DNA of 64,000 bases, taken from NCBI RefSeq assembly GCF_016801865.2, contig NC_068937.1, forward strand, positions 126,569,818-126,633,817, given 5' to 3'. Below are positions 1 to 19,762 of this stretch, one piece after another. The translations under genes were made by a program, and so were the position numbers. Each line of letters begins with the position of its first letter. Position 1 is the first letter of the stretch. The stretch comes from Culex pipiens pallens. Lineage: Eukaryota; Arthropoda; Insecta; Diptera; Culicidae. The notes under the pieces were generated by a model, which searched no databases, had not been told where the DNA came from, and saw nothing but the letters and a program-made list of their open reading frames with translations.

Positions 1-7974
<7,974 letters not shown>

Positions 7975-10900
7975 CAGCTACTTTCAAAGATTCCTACTCT
8001 TTACACAATCTATTCATGCTCCCCTTTGCATCACATGATTAGACATAAAATTTCGCAAATGGAATCTCGTGACGAGGGCACTTTTCCCCGATCATTACGA
8101 TGATGCACCCAGCAGCTCCGAAATGTGACACATCATGTTTCAGAGATTCTACAGGTCAGTTTTCCCCACCACTCTTTTCACTCTGGTAACGTACATCTGT
8201 GGCAAAGTTTTCCACTACTGATGACGATCAAATGGAACAAGCTTCAGTTAGGTTGGTTGATATTTTTTTTCTCTCTTAGTTTTTGTGTGCTTTCCAGCTC
8301 GCAACTCACCTCTGCTGACTTCAGAACCCCAAATTTTGGTGTCTGAATTTTCATCCTGAAGGGTAAAAAGTTCTGCCCACCTACTCGGGAAAAGGTGAAA
8401 CACGAGACCTGGGCTTCGACCGGTGGAAAACTTTGCGAGCAAGCCCCAATTTAGGGGAAATGTCAGTTTTTGGCAAAGCCAAGAAGATTTTAAAAGTATA
8501 CTTTTAGGCGCATTTTACATTCTAGTTAAGATTAGCCCAAATTTAGGCAACCTTTCCCTACCTTCCAAATAAAGTCCAGAGAGTGTGGTATAAAATGAAA
8601 ATGTAATGAGCATATAACAAGGTCGAGTGGCGTCACACCCACCCCGACGGCCGCTACCTTCCACCAGTGCTGCCATCTCGGGAGGAAGCAAAGCTCACGA
8701 GAAAAATCAATACTTACGGGTAGGTGCTGCTTTATGAGGCTTTGAGGAAAAGTTTCACTTCAGAAAAAGACCACACACACCCACTCACGAGCAAACTTTC
8801 TCTCTTCCCAGGATGTGGATTTGGGAATTTAGTTGGAAAGTTTTGCCCCGGGTGTAGACTTTAATTTTATGGTAGGTTTTTTTTCGCTCTTCAGAAAAAA
8901 AAAGAAAATTGAAGGTGATAAATAAATTTGCGCAAAAATTATGACCGGATGGTTTGCTCGAAACTACTTCGAACGGATTTCGACGGGGAGGGCGGGCAAA
9001 AAGAGTGTGTAGAAAGTTCCACTTAGCTGGGATGAAATAATAATTAATTTATAAATCCAGTTTACCTTTTTTTCACCACACCGGTAAAACCAAGCATATT
9101 CCCTTGCGGGGGATGAGGCTAATGGAACGGGAAATCAATTGGATTCCCCTAAATGGGTTTTCCGGATCCGGAGCTTTTCAGGCACGAGAAGTGAGAACCC
9201 AAATCAAACAGAAGTTTTTGGGAAGATTATTAAAACCATTAAAGCTTAATTTTGACTTAGACAACTATTCGAAAAAAAACTTGACACAAAAAAAAATCTA
9301 GTTGTGACTGGTTTACTCATTTTAGACAAAGCGAAACAAAATCTAACCAATTTGGAATTTTATTAAAAAATGTTATTTTAATTGATTACTTGAATGAAAC
9401 TCCAAAGCACCTCGTCGACCTTTCATCATTTCCAGCCAGGTCAGTTCGCCCTTGAGTTCGCTCCCCCTGCGGTAAGGATGATACGACCAGCAGATGTGGT
9501 TTGGCGGGGACTGTCGCATGGCCATCTATTCCATCGGCATTTATGTGTGTAGATAGCCCACTCAAAGTCGTCCGTCCCGGGGCAGGTGTTGATCCATGGA
9601 ACTGGCCCAGGAATGTCGGTTGCCGTTGGCAGCAGCAGTTTATCGGCATTCGACATTTAGCAAAGGTCTGTGTGGTCCTTCAAAGGATTAGAATAAACGT
9701 GTGTCATGGTCTGGGATGAGCAGCATGGCTTGTGGTTGAAAGTGCAAGGTGTTACTAACCCTTGGCATTGGGGGTTTGTTTTTCCATGATGTTTGCCTCA
9801 ATTTGTTTATTGATTTAAACTGGACTTGGACTGTTACAGATTTGCTTTGAACCGTTTCAAAGCTCAAGCTGGCCTAACTTTTAATTTCAATAGCAATTTG
9901 TCACAATTCATCCAAAAATTTCCTTGTCTATCCAAGGGTTACCTAATATCGACACACTCCACTGAGAAAGTCGTTTCGATCGTATGATATACGTGGGAAA
10001 CGGGCCAGTTTCATTACACTTTGCTAAATCCTTAAGGTTACGAGACGGAAATACTGCACAGGTCATGCAGCTTAAAGGGGGAAGAGTTGGAATGCTCAAG
10101 AGGTCCTCCAGAATAATTATTTGAAGTGTCATTAAGTCGCTTTAATTTCGAATAATGATCTCTACATTTTGTTAGGTGCAGAAGCAGCACTACAAGTATA
10201 ATTGTCGTTGTTTTCGTTTCAGTAAAAATCAACATTAATTAAACTTTCGTTTCAATTGCAATTAAAACTGCCGTCGTTTGTGGCTTTCGCCATCGAATTA
10301 AATTCTAACCTATAAATGCCACAAAAGTTGGCGAAACTAGTTTCACACGAATTATCTCAACTTTTCCCCAAACCCCTAACCTCACTTTAATACCGAACCC
10401 CAGCTTGCCGGAGGATGATTACTAATGTGTTTGTGTGTTGTGTTGTAAAACTACCTGAACCGCCTTGAGAAATACTTTCGGCACATTAGTCGTTGCCGTG
10501 TAACTTTTCTGTCTGGAGCGCGTGTTTGTGTGACGGTAACGAAAATTGGGTACATGTACATGCAACCCGCCGGAGAAACTTTGCACTTTGTTGGTTGAAG
10601 TTACACAACAACAGGAGGCGAATGAGTAATGGGAAATAATCCACCGCAAAGTGAGGTTATGTTTTCTGTTGAGTTGCGTCTCAAGTTAGAGTTCACCTTA
10701 ATTTTAAAAAAAAGTATCTTTTGAATTTTAATTCTCCAAAATCCAACAAATTTCTTCTAACTTAACACACAATCCGTGCACCAAGCAGAATCTGTGTCTA
10801 ATTGCTGGATGTACTTTGGTTTCTTGACACTCTCACATGCGTACGCAGTCTCTGCGGTGAAATTAGAAGAAAAAGCTTTTGCATGTCAGGTGTTGTGCCG

Positions 10901-11036
10901 TGCGACGTGCTGTGCCGGGAGGACACGCATGACTTCACGTACGGTAACGTGAGCGGGGTTTCACGCCTGGGAAAGGTAGACTGGTTCGAGGGGTTTGTCT
11001 TCCAAAATCAGAAATATCTAACATCTAAAATAATAA
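7975..11036. other. Unique intergenic or intronic DNA, no gene recognised
   Basis: Mixed-composition DNA with no supported exon. A GC-richer patch at 9390-9660 is open in several frames on both strands at once, including a minus frame with a Pro-Trp-Ile-Asn motif, but no splice context or family match lets me choose one. A short Asp-Pro-Trp-Asn-Trp-Pro reading on + there resembles Asp-Asn-Trp-Asn-Trp-Pro at 15.7 kb, so both may be remnants of one dispersed element. The remainder holds nothing I can name. Confidence 0.5.
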
Positions 11037-12151
11037 ATACTAAAATACTAAAATACTAAAATACTAAAATACTAAAATACTAAAATACTAAAATACTAAA
11101 ATACTAAAATACTAAAATACTAAAATACTAAAATACTAAAATACTAAAATACTAAAATACTAAAATACTAAAATACTAAAATACTAAAATACAAAAAAAC
11201 TAAAATACTAAAATACTAAAATACTAAAATACTAAAATACTAAAATACTAAAATACTAAAATACTAAAATACTAAAATACTAAAATACTAAAAGACTAAA
11301 AGACTAAAAGACTAAAAGACTAAAAGACTAAAAGACTAAAAGACTAAAATACTAAAATACTAAAATACTAAAATACTAAATACTAAATACTAAAATACTA
11401 AAATACTAAAATACTTAAATACTAAAATACTAAAATCCTAAAATACTAAAATACTAAAATACTAAAATACTAAAAGACTAAAATACTAAAATACTAAAAT
11501 ACTAAAATACTAAAATACTAAAATACTAAAATACTAAAATACTAAAATACTAAAATACTAAAATACTAAAATACTAAAATACTAAAATACTAAAAAACTA
11601 AAATACTAAAATACTAAAATACTAAAATACTAAAATACTAAAATACTAAAATACTAAAATACTAAAATACTAAAATACTAAAATACTAAAATACTAAAAT
11701 ACTAAAATACTAAAATACTAAAATACTAAAATACTAAAATACTAAAATACTAAAATACTAAAATACTAAAATACTAAAATGCTAAAATACTAAAATACTA
11801 AAATACTAAAATACTAAAATACTAAAATACTAAAATACTAAAATACTAAAATACTAAAATACTAAAATACTAAAATACTAAAATACTAAAATACTAAAAT
11901 ACTAAAATACTAAAATACTAAAATACTAAAATACTAAAATACTAAAATACTAAAATACTAAAATACTAAAATACTAAAATACTAAAATACTAAAATACTA
12001 AAATACTAAAATACTAAAATACTAAAATACTAAAATACTAAAATACTAAAATACTAAAATACTAAAATACTAAAATACTAAAATACTAAAATACTAAAAT
12101 ACTAAAATACTAAAATACTAAAATACTAAAATACTAAAAACTAAAATACTA
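11037..12151. repeat. (TAAAATAC)n octamer satellite array, about 139 copies
   Basis: A tandem array of the 8-bp word TAAAATAC runs for about 1.1 kb with very few substitutions. A homogenised variant block of seven TAAAAGAC units lies at about 11292-11346, and scattered single-unit variants occur at about 11192, 11436, 11475, 11595 and 11780. Clustering of the variant units indicates local duplication or slippage rather than random mutation. No ORF is meaningful here. Confidence 0.95.
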
Positions 12152-13368
12152 ATAAAAAAACACATACTTCTAAGTCTTCGACCAAACATCAAAATTATTT
12201 GAAATGTAAGATGAATCAACATTTAGAAAAATGGAAATGGATTGAAATTTGTAAAAATTTTAATCAATTTGAAACAAAATCAAAAAATTATTCTACAAAA
12301 AAAAATTTGAACCAACCTAACCCACACGTGACCGTGATGATGAGAGGCTGCTCAGGTTGCTCCCTGTGAAACGTGCCTCCCAAAACTGAAAAGGGGAAGG
12401 ACCAAGGACACACAAAACGCCTGATTTTACCACCTTTCCGTGGAGCAGCCAAGTGGGAGGCGGGTCGTAAGAGGGTACACGTGCACCCGAGTGGGACGGA
12501 ATTTAGACTGTACGGGGGGGGGAACTTGAAAGTGAGAGTCGAGGTGGATGGTTAATTGAACTCGGGCTTTAATGTTGGAGCTTGAGTTTTATGATTTTCA
12601 GTTTTTAAAGTGCCGAGATTTTTTTCAATTATTCAATGGAATTGCAAATATCATACCATCAATTCTTCGAACTCTCATGAGTAGCAATTCCGTCGACTTC
12701 GTCGAAATCGCAGAAACCCTTCTTTTCCCCGCAACCAACAAATGTCCCAGTTATCGAAACCCCCAGCGATTAGCCCAAGGGTGGTGGCGCCACTTACGGG
12801 TTTAACATTTCATAATTTCACGGAAACTCGATGCCTCATATCGGTGGTGGTGACCCACTTTCCGCAAACCCTTAGCTTTCAGTCATCGTCGTGACGGGTG
12901 GTCCTTGCCATTTAGAACCACATAATTTTCACGTCCTGAGTGTCGCCAGTCGTGAAGGGTCCGATTTCTTGACACATTATTTTTTTCACATGCTTTTATT
13001 TTGCTAGTAATTATATATGGCTCTCCTCAGCTACAAATTCCTGGGTTCGCGCACACAAGGCCTCATAATCTTGTAATAATTTACACAGGCAATCACGAAT
13101 GGTTGAGAGCTGCTCGTATCACGCTGTGAGAATTGCCAGTTAAGCGTTTGTGCACTGGGCTATGTTTTAAAGTTTTTTTTTTCAATTGTTTAGTGTTAGA
13201 ATTCATTCATTTTTGAATTTTTGGAAGTTTCTCGGTACAATTCAATTGACATTTTCATTTGTTTTTTTCGTGATCGAAAGACTTATTTGAGTGCCGAAAA
13301 GTTAAACTTTCAGCACTTATAGCGAAAAGTAATACTTTTTGACACTGTTTTGATCTTTGAAGGGGGTA
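12152..13368. other. Unique DNA, no gene recognised
   Basis: Mixed-composition sequence with a moderately GC-rich part at 12310-12560. No exon with convincing splice sites and no RNA gene was recognised. Short open frames here lack any familiar motif. Confidence 0.5.
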
Positions 13369-13547
13369 TTAGACTACGGCAAACAAACAAACAAACTCGC
13401 ACTTTTTGACAGTTTGACAGTTTGCTTGCTTTGTTTGGATTTGTTTACAGACACGTCAGCCAGCGTAAATTTTGCTTTGTTTGCGAGTTTGGTAAACTAT
13501 CAAACATGAAAAAGTGCGAGTTTGTTTGTTTATTTGCCGTAGTCTAA
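13369..13547. mobile_element. 179-bp MITE with TA target duplication
   Basis: Terminal inverted repeats begin TTAGACTACGGC and end with its complement, GCCGTAGTCTAA. The arms run about 40 bp and continue through AAACAAACAAAC and a CTCGCACTTTTT word. TA dinucleotides at 13367-13368 and 13548-13549 flank the element, as expected of a TA-targeting cut-and-paste transposon such as the Tc1/mariner group. No coding capacity. Confidence 0.8.
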
Positions 13548-13549
13548 TA

Positions 13550-14521
13550 GCTCCCTGAGTTGACCAAACACACGGATGCCAAACGAAAACTGGCTAACAA
13601 TGGGTCAATCGAAAGTTTACTGTTGTTTACCAAGTTCCTCAGGGTACATTGTAGTCACGAGTCCTCGTGTGATTTAATTACCCTAGCCTCTGCAAGCACC
13701 GCTTGAGTTCTCGTTTTTGCGTTAAGTTCATTTCAGTGCTAAGTCCTTGGACGTGTGCACACCACGTCGCGATAAATGGTGTGAAGGTTCACAAGGACTC
13801 TCCGCCCAACCCTCATCACACAAAGTTGAATGCAAATCCGTCCGCGAACTCTAGGCTAGCTTTTAATTCAAATTTTCGCGTGACTCGACTTGTCACAAGT
13901 GCCGACCGTGGACCGTGGATTCGTTACACGATCGAGTTACGTTTCAGAGTAGTCTCCTTTTTTTTTTTGCTCCAAGGGCACCAAGGGACGGACGGACTTC
14001 AATCTGTTGCAACTGTCATTCAAAGTGGAACCAAGTGCCTCCTCGAAAAAAGGAAAAAGTTTTTCCCCGGCAACGCGGTTCGAGAAACGAGAAGAGAGGT
14101 CCTCTCGGTCTCTTGTTGGAATCTAATTAAAATTTCATAAAGTCGTTTTGGTTGTCCGCCGGTCCCGGTGTGGGTGCATCTCATCGTCACTTTGCGCTGA
14201 ACTACACTCTTCCCGAGTTTCACCCGGAGAGTGAAAACAAACTTGTTTTGATTTATTTTTAATAACGGCTAAAGTTGTTGCTTTTATGAACCCCTCCTCC
14301 CCTCGCGGCTGAAAAAAACGAGATGTCATTTCGCGCAAAGTGTGTGTATTTTCAGCGGAAAACTTCCATCCGGGAAAACTGAACCGGTTCTAAAGAGAAA
14401 AACTTTTTAATAGCACTCCTATTCATTTGAATTAAAACTCCATAAAGCGTCAGTTCCGTGTTTTACTCGTCATAATTTCTAACGGTTTTTTTTCTTCTCT
14501 TGTTTGCCTTTCTCATTCCAG
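13550..14521. other. Unique DNA upstream of receptor exon A
   Basis: No element boundaries were seen. A 145-residue open frame at 13703-14140 has no recognisable motif or signal peptide. A TCAGT initiator-like word occurs near 13733 without a convincing downstream promoter element at the expected spacing. The last 50 bases contain the pyrimidine tract and AG acceptor of the exon that follows. An upstream exon must exist because exon A opens in phase 1, but I could not find it here. Confidence 0.4.
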
Positions 14522-14644
14522 GATCGAATATTAAGACTGCAATAGCTATTTTAAATTGTATATTAGCGAGACAGCTCTGTTTCGAGGATCCATCATGTTC
14601 CGCCATCCTAGAGATCATCCCGCGGGTGTGTGGGCCGGTGCCAG
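14522..14644 (+). CDS. Gfrl: GDNF family receptor-like protein, internal exon A (first part of a GDNF/GAS1 domain)
   Basis: A 123-bp exon with a strong acceptor (long pyrimidine tract then CATTCCAG) and donor GTGAGT at 14645. It is phase 1 at both ends, so its first two bases finish a codon begun upstream. It encodes about 41 residues with four cysteines at residues 13, 20, 26 and 37, spacing 6-5-10, which is the opening cysteine pattern of the GDNF-receptor/GAS1 fold. A Phe-Glu-Asp-Pro-Ser stretch sits between the second and third cysteines. Family knowledge: GFR-alpha-type proteins are secreted or membrane-anchored co-receptors built from repeated all-helical cysteine-rich domains; insects have a homolog, Gfrl. 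The domain is incomplete alone and is finished by the exon at 52400. Signal peptide, other domains and C terminus are not in view. The family assignment is firm; the exact ortholog name is inference. Confidence 0.82.
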
Positions 14645-14647
14645 GTG

Positions 14648-15460
14648 AGTTTGTTTGCACAAGTGTTATCGTTTTGCTCTGTTTGTATAAATTCAAGATA
14701 AATACATTTTCTGCAAGAGGCTTTGCAACGCAATCCTAAAAATGGCACGGAATCGTGTTAACACTAGAATAAATAATAATACATTTCAAAATAACAAATC
14801 CATTAAGTTATTACACATCTTTTCCAGTTTTATACAACAAAATCGTATCTTTCACAATTCTCACTTACTCATGGTATTGAATTTGATTATCCATTTTTCC
14901 CCAACATCTCACTGCCATATTTTCTAAACAAACAAGCATTATTATGCATTTTTACTTATCAACTGTAAAAGTCTGTCAAATCTGTTTAATCTGCCTACTG
15001 GATATTTTAAGATAATAATTGTTGACGAATCTGCTGCATTTTCAACGATCCAAAATATTATATTTTTTTGTCGGTATTTCGTGAGGTCCTGAATAAACCG
15101 AGCCATGTAGCCCAATCTTGACTCATGGAATGTTAAAAAGAATTAATTTTAACATTAGTTAAGTTAAAAATTGCCACTGAACACGCCTTGTACATGCCTT
15201 GTCGGAAACTTTTGTACTCTTAAGAACTGGGAAAGATTTACTTTACTTAAATTACTTTTTTTTTAAATAATCCTTTTTCCTCCGTAAATAGACTTTTCTT
15301 TGCATTTTATTATGATTATAACCGACATTTTTTATCTGATCGATTTGGTGGCTTCAGTCAAATTTTGACAAAGAACTTTGTCCTAAGGTTTCTATACGTG
15401 GTGTCAATCCGTAAAGGAACGAATTCCCCTCTCGGCAAATTTCCTCTCTAAGGTATACGC
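14648..15460. other. AT-rich intron sequence, nothing recognised
   Basis: Intronic sequence of high A+T content. No repeat boundaries, RNA gene or additional exon could be supported. Confidence 0.5.
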
Positions 15461-16260
15461 TGGTTGGTCGAACAAACGTTTCCCAATCAGTCAATCGAGA
15501 GACGTGAGATTGATGTATCTAAATTTACCCCCACTCCACCTCATAATTTTCGGATCGTCGACGGGGCATACATCCCCGATCTAAACCAACAAAACTTGGC
15601 TTGGATGGTCCCGAAAATTCATTCTGTTGCTGGACGTCGACGAGTCAACATCAGGAGCAGATGGTCTGGTGGCCCGGGAGCAGATGGCATGGATCAGCCA
15701 AGACATGCCAGCCGGCATTAGAAGGAGTCGATAATTGGAATTGGCCACCACCGGAAGTGTTCTTAGTGGCCACAATCCGGAGTGGCCGGAGGCCCCGGGG
15801 ATGTTCCGATTTGCCGAACCATAAGAGTTGGGGCAATATGGGTATCAAACTTTATGGTTTTTGATACTGGATATGAAATTTGACATTTCGGCAGTAGTGG
15901 TCACTGTAATGTTGTGAGGGATGTCCAAAACAGGTCCGTTCAGTAGATTGACAAGAGTGGTAATAATTCTTTATTGACCTGACATAAAATTGACTACTAT
16001 GATCTACTAAATCATAGACTACTATAATATTACAATATATCACATCTCTTCCTTGTTTTCCGCTGCGAAAAACTATTTCTCGAAATTTAGAAACTATTTC
16101 GTAATCAATTAGAGCCCTGAAAAGGGCTGTTTTAATGTTTGCTGTTAATTTACTTTGCTGCCGTCGATTGCTTGCAACAGCCTTGCAAAAACATTTCTGC
16201 ATCTAGGTAACTTTCGAGTGGTGAAGGAAAGTCGATTAGTTCGATAGGGTGTTGATATTA
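15460..16260. mobile_element. Probable retroelement-derived fragment
   Basis: A GC-rich patch (15540-15810) is open in several frames on both strands and abuts AT-rich sequence containing short inverted words at about 15995-16023 and, on the minus strand, an AATAAA signal near 15970. The word GGGTATCAAAC at 15840 recurs in the repeat arms of the foldback element at 40544-42733. Together these suggest degraded transposon sequence, possibly a solo LTR on the minus strand. No target duplication was identified, so boundaries are approximate. Confidence 0.35.
16113..16128 (-). other. Histone-mRNA-like 3' stem-loop
   Basis: Read on the minus strand, AGCCCT-TTTC-AGGGCT forms a 6-bp stem with a 4-nt TTTC loop, the geometry of the replication-dependent histone 3' stem-loop. 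The canonical GGYYY start is A-G here. No histone coding sequence was found upstream on the minus strand, so this may be a coincidence or the tail of a lost histone pseudogene. Confidence 0.3.
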
Positions 16261-17168
16261 TGTCTTAATACATTACAAATCAAACAGCCTGTTTCAGGGC
16301 CACAAAATTGATCACAAAAGAGTTGTCTTGCGTAATTATCATTGAATCTTGGGAACATTTGGACCAGACAATGTAATCGAAAATTTCAACAACCATCTTG
16401 CAAAGTTCTTTGTCATACTGGTCATGTGTAACATAACCACCTGCACCTTTTTTTATCATAAAAAAAAATTTGCAAAAACAATTTTTTTAGGGAAATTTTA
16501 ATTCTGAGTTTGCCACCAAATCGGGCGATAAATTTTGCCCAAAAGTCCCTTTGATTTTGATTTGATTTGTGTTGACCAACAGGGCCACAAGGATGACCTA
16601 TGTAGTGGTTGCCTAGAATTACAGTGGCTCAGACTTAAAGGGAGCATCTTCAAATTACTGCCGTATGAAGGGCCAAAAGAGGATGGTTGGACGCGAACAA
16701 ACAAAATCACTCACGGTGTCCTCAGGGGAAGAGAATCTCCTTCCGACAGTAACCTCCAATAACTCCGAAAAAAATCTTGTGACGTAGTTCTGGTCTTCCA
16801 CAATCCACATCCAGTCTCCGCCATTACAGAAAACTGTCCACTGCCCTGATGCTCCCTCCCCAATCCCCGGCTTTGATTCTAACTACTGATGAAAAGGAAA
16901 ACCATAGATGAGAAAAGGTCAATGCGGATGGAGAGCAAATCGAGCTTAGTATTTCCTCACAAAGACTGGTAGTATGTGTGAAAAAAACAATGATAAATGT
17001 AAAGAAAGATAAGAAGAAAAATGAAAAAATAGAATGTCAATGTGAATGGATAGATGATCCCCTCACAAGGACATAAAGGAGACAGATGGTAGGGAGTGCA
17101 AAAGAAGGACAGTACATCAGGAATAAGAAATAGTCAATGCAGATGGAGAGAAAATAGAGCTCTGTGTC
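16261..17168. other. Intron sequence, nothing recognised
   Basis: Mixed unique-looking sequence. A purine-rich stretch (about 16890-17160) repeats AGAAAAGG/GATGGAGA-like words, including two similar AAATAGTCAATGCAGATGGAGAG-type phrases at about 16915 and 17130, suggesting a decayed local duplication. No exon supported. Confidence 0.4.
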
Positions 17169-17169
17169 C

Positions 17170-17840
17170 TTCCACAAGTTAAACACTTTAAATACTTAAA
17201 ATACTTGAACAACCATAAATCCCATTAATAATAATACCGTTCAATACTTCCAATACTTCAAATACTCCAAATACTTTAAATACTTGAAATACTTAAAAAA
17301 ACTTTAAATACTTTGAAAACTTTATTTGAATATTTGAAATACTTGAAATACATTAAAAACTTTGAATACTTTGAAAACTTTAATTTGTCTAAAAACTTTA
17401 AATACTTTAAATTTTTTAAATACATTACATTACACTCGTTTAAATACTTAAAAAAAAACTTTAAAAACTTTAAATACTTCAAATACTTCAATATTTTATA
17501 ATTATTTTATTATTATATTTATTTACTTCAAATACCTCAAATACTTAAAACACTTTAAATACCTTGAACAATCTATTTGAATATTTTAAATACTTGAAAC
17601 ACATTTGAAACTTTAAATACTTTGAAAACTATAAATACTTTGAATACTTTAAATACTTCAAAAACTCTAAATACTTTAAAAACTCTAAATACTTTAAAAT
17701 TTCAAATACTTTAAATAATATGAATACTTCAAATACTTTCAATACTTTTCAAACTTTAAATACAATAAATACTTTGAATACTTTGAATTGGTATTAAATT
17801 TGGATACATAGTTTTTCTTTGAATACTTGAATTTCTTTGA
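17170..17840. repeat. Degenerate 9-mer (AAATACTTT)n repeat tract
   Basis: About 670 bp dominated by imperfect copies of AAATACTTT, with AAATACTTC and AAAAACTTT variants. The regularity makes the short open frames here read as repeated Lys-Tyr-Leu (minus) or Phe-Lys-Tyr (plus) peptides, which are by-products of the repeat. It is much more diverged than the octamer array at 11-12 kb. Confidence 0.85.
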
Positions 17841-18835
17841 ATACTTTCTATTTTGATTTTATTATATTCAAATTATTAAAATCAGAAAAAAAGAATTATT
17901 TTTCAACTTCTACCACAATTAATAACTTAATAATTTTATATTAAATTTAAAAAATATATCATGTGAAATTTTTGCACAGTACAGAAAATTTTTATTGAAC
18001 AAAAATCAGTGTGGATTTGAAAAAAGTCAAGAATGCCATAATATTCTTAACTTTGACAAAATAAATAAAAAATTTCGATGCCTTGACAAATATAAGAAAA
18101 TAGGCCACGACACTTTCGAACACTTCCAAATCTCTTTGATCCAAATGGCACTCCGTAAAACACCAGGCATTTTCTTTTTTACTGCACCCTTCGAACCCGT
18201 TGAATTTTTCTTCGCAAAAATTCTTTTCTTTTGGAAACACAAGGAAGCACTAATTCATTTGGAGGGGGACTCTCCTCTTCTTCGGAGAATTAACGGTACG
18301 CGGCAAACCACGCAACGGAACTTAACCGACGATTTTTAATAATTAAATCTTTTTCATTTTTAACTGAAAAATATTTTTTCATCGAAAATGACGTGAGAAA
18401 ACATTTTTACGACCTTCCTGTTGCGCAATCTACTTCAATCCAACATTGCATAAAGTCCCTTTGACACCAAATTTCCACATCATCACAATTTCAGGCTGAA
18501 AATTAATTTAAAAAAAACATGTTTTTATTTTTTCAATCATTCAAAAAAGGAAGGGATTGTACCACAGCTACGTCACATGATATCGAAAATGGAGCTCAGA
18601 TTCGTGATCAGGGACAAAAGTTACCCCTTAGGACAAAGTTTCACACAAATCGGAGAGGGGTTAGGTCAACTGCTGAGTGAGCAAAAACATTTTTTTTTAG
18701 GTGACAAGCCATAGTTTCAACATTTGCATGGAAAAAGTGTTTTAAATTGCATTTTACACCAGTTCAATTGATTTGCAATCATTAGTTTTCAAAAACTGTA
18801 AGATTTGACAAAAACTAAAGTTTTAACAAAACATC
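17841..18835. other. Intron sequence, nothing recognised
   Basis: AT-rich sequence. The longest frame (17995-18339, 114 codons) is opposed by equally long frames on the other strand and shows no motif, so it is not called. Confidence 0.45.
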
Positions 18836-18840
18836 AATTT
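18836..18840. repeat. Target-site duplication AATTT, left copy
   Basis: The five bases AATTT immediately before the left LTR are repeated at 22847-22851 immediately after the right LTR. A 5-bp duplication is typical for LTR retrotransposon integration. Confidence 0.85.
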
Positions 18841-19016
18841 TGTGAGTATTATGCCAACCTTGATGTATAGGACCCTAGTGTGCCGCTGTAAATAGAGCCC
18901 AAATGACAGTTCGGCAGATGGACCGACGGCCAGCCAGCAAGCACATTCTCTCTGCAACGGCGGCTGCAGTCCCTCCGGTGTTGGGGATTCTTCCCGGAGG
19001 ATAACCGGTTCTCACA
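18841..19016 (+). repeat. 5' LTR, 176 bp
   Basis: Starts TGTGAGTATTATG and ends AACCGGTTCTCACA, a 6-bp TGTGAG/CTCACA inverted terminus. It is identical to the right copy. No clear TATA box or AATAAA was seen; promoter and polyadenylation sites are therefore not assigned. Confidence 0.93.
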
Positions 19017-19103
19017 TTTGGCGATCCTGCCGGTTGATCACCGGTTCTTCGGTGGTACTCTGGGACCTGTTGGAGACTCCAGGAGAATCCCCAACACCCG
19101 GAG
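18973..19103 (+). promoter_or_regulatory. LTR-leader long-range stem enclosing the primer-binding site
   Basis: LTR bases 18973-18991 are complementary to leader bases 19084-19103: 15 consecutive pairs, a one-base bulge, then 4 more pairs. The loop of about 90 bases contains the primer-binding site. This arrangement parallels the U5-leader stems that control reverse-transcription initiation or packaging in retroviruses; the function here is inferred. Confidence 0.55.
19019..19033 (+). promoter_or_regulatory. Primer-binding site (tRNA-Arg type)
   Basis: TGGCGATCCTGCCGG lies two bases after the left LTR. TGG complements the CCA end of a tRNA, and the remainder resembles the complement of the 3' end of insect tRNA-Arg, from memory. 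A direct tRNA comparison would settle the isoacceptor. Confidence 0.7.
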
Positions 19104-19762
19104 ATTTCAAAGTGTTGGGGCGTTTAGTGGTTTTCGCGTCGGAGTGAACTGCGTCTTTGTCGTTTTGGGATTGGTAAGTGTGTTTGTTGTTCTCGAGTGC
19201 AAGGGAACCGGAGAGGAGAAGGTTTGCGCATCTTCGACAATGCCATGGAGGTGTTGCAGTTTGCGAACAAGACCGAGTTAACCCTCAAATACCATTGGTT
19301 GGGATGCTGGATTTGAGTTGGCAGCTACTAACCTTCAGCTGCCCATGTAAATTTAATTGATCGATGAGCCAAGTTTTGTAGAAGTTTTTAAAAGCGCAAA
19401 TGTGGTAAAGCTCGACCAGGGTGGGAGTGATGGTGATGGTGAATATTGGAAAAGGGGAGGAGACAGCGAGAGCGTAATGCTAGGTGTAATGAATTGTTCT
19501 GTGAGCACGCACTAACAGTGTCACCCGTTGAGTGCACCAGCGTCGTAGCCTAGCTTCTGCGCGTACTCGTCACTCGGGTGTGCACACGCGCAAACAGGGG
19601 AGAGAGTGAGAATCTGGTCAGTCTAAATCGCGATACCGAGCGAGCGTGCGGCAGGTTCGCCTATGTCCGACTACAAACACGCTTCGTTGCCACCGGTTCG
19701 CGTGGTCCGTGTACACGGTGCGACTAATCATCCCGTTCAAACTCAAACTCAAACAAACATTC
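19104..19762 (+). other. Non-coding leader of the LTR element
   Basis: Unique sequence between the primer-binding region and the tandem repeats. An 87-codon frame starts in the primer-binding site and has no gag-like zinc knuckle or capsid motif. It ends in a short CAAACT-type triplet-like run (about 19736-19758) directly before the first repeat unit. Confidence 0.6.

Noticed and set aside
9386..9719. Coding exon in the GC-rich patch
   Set aside because: Frames of similar length are open on both strands and none has splice sites or a recognised domain.
13703..14140. 145-codon frame upstream of receptor exon A as its first exon
   Set aside because: No signal peptide at its start, no familiar motif, and no phase-1 donor that would join it sensibly to exon A.
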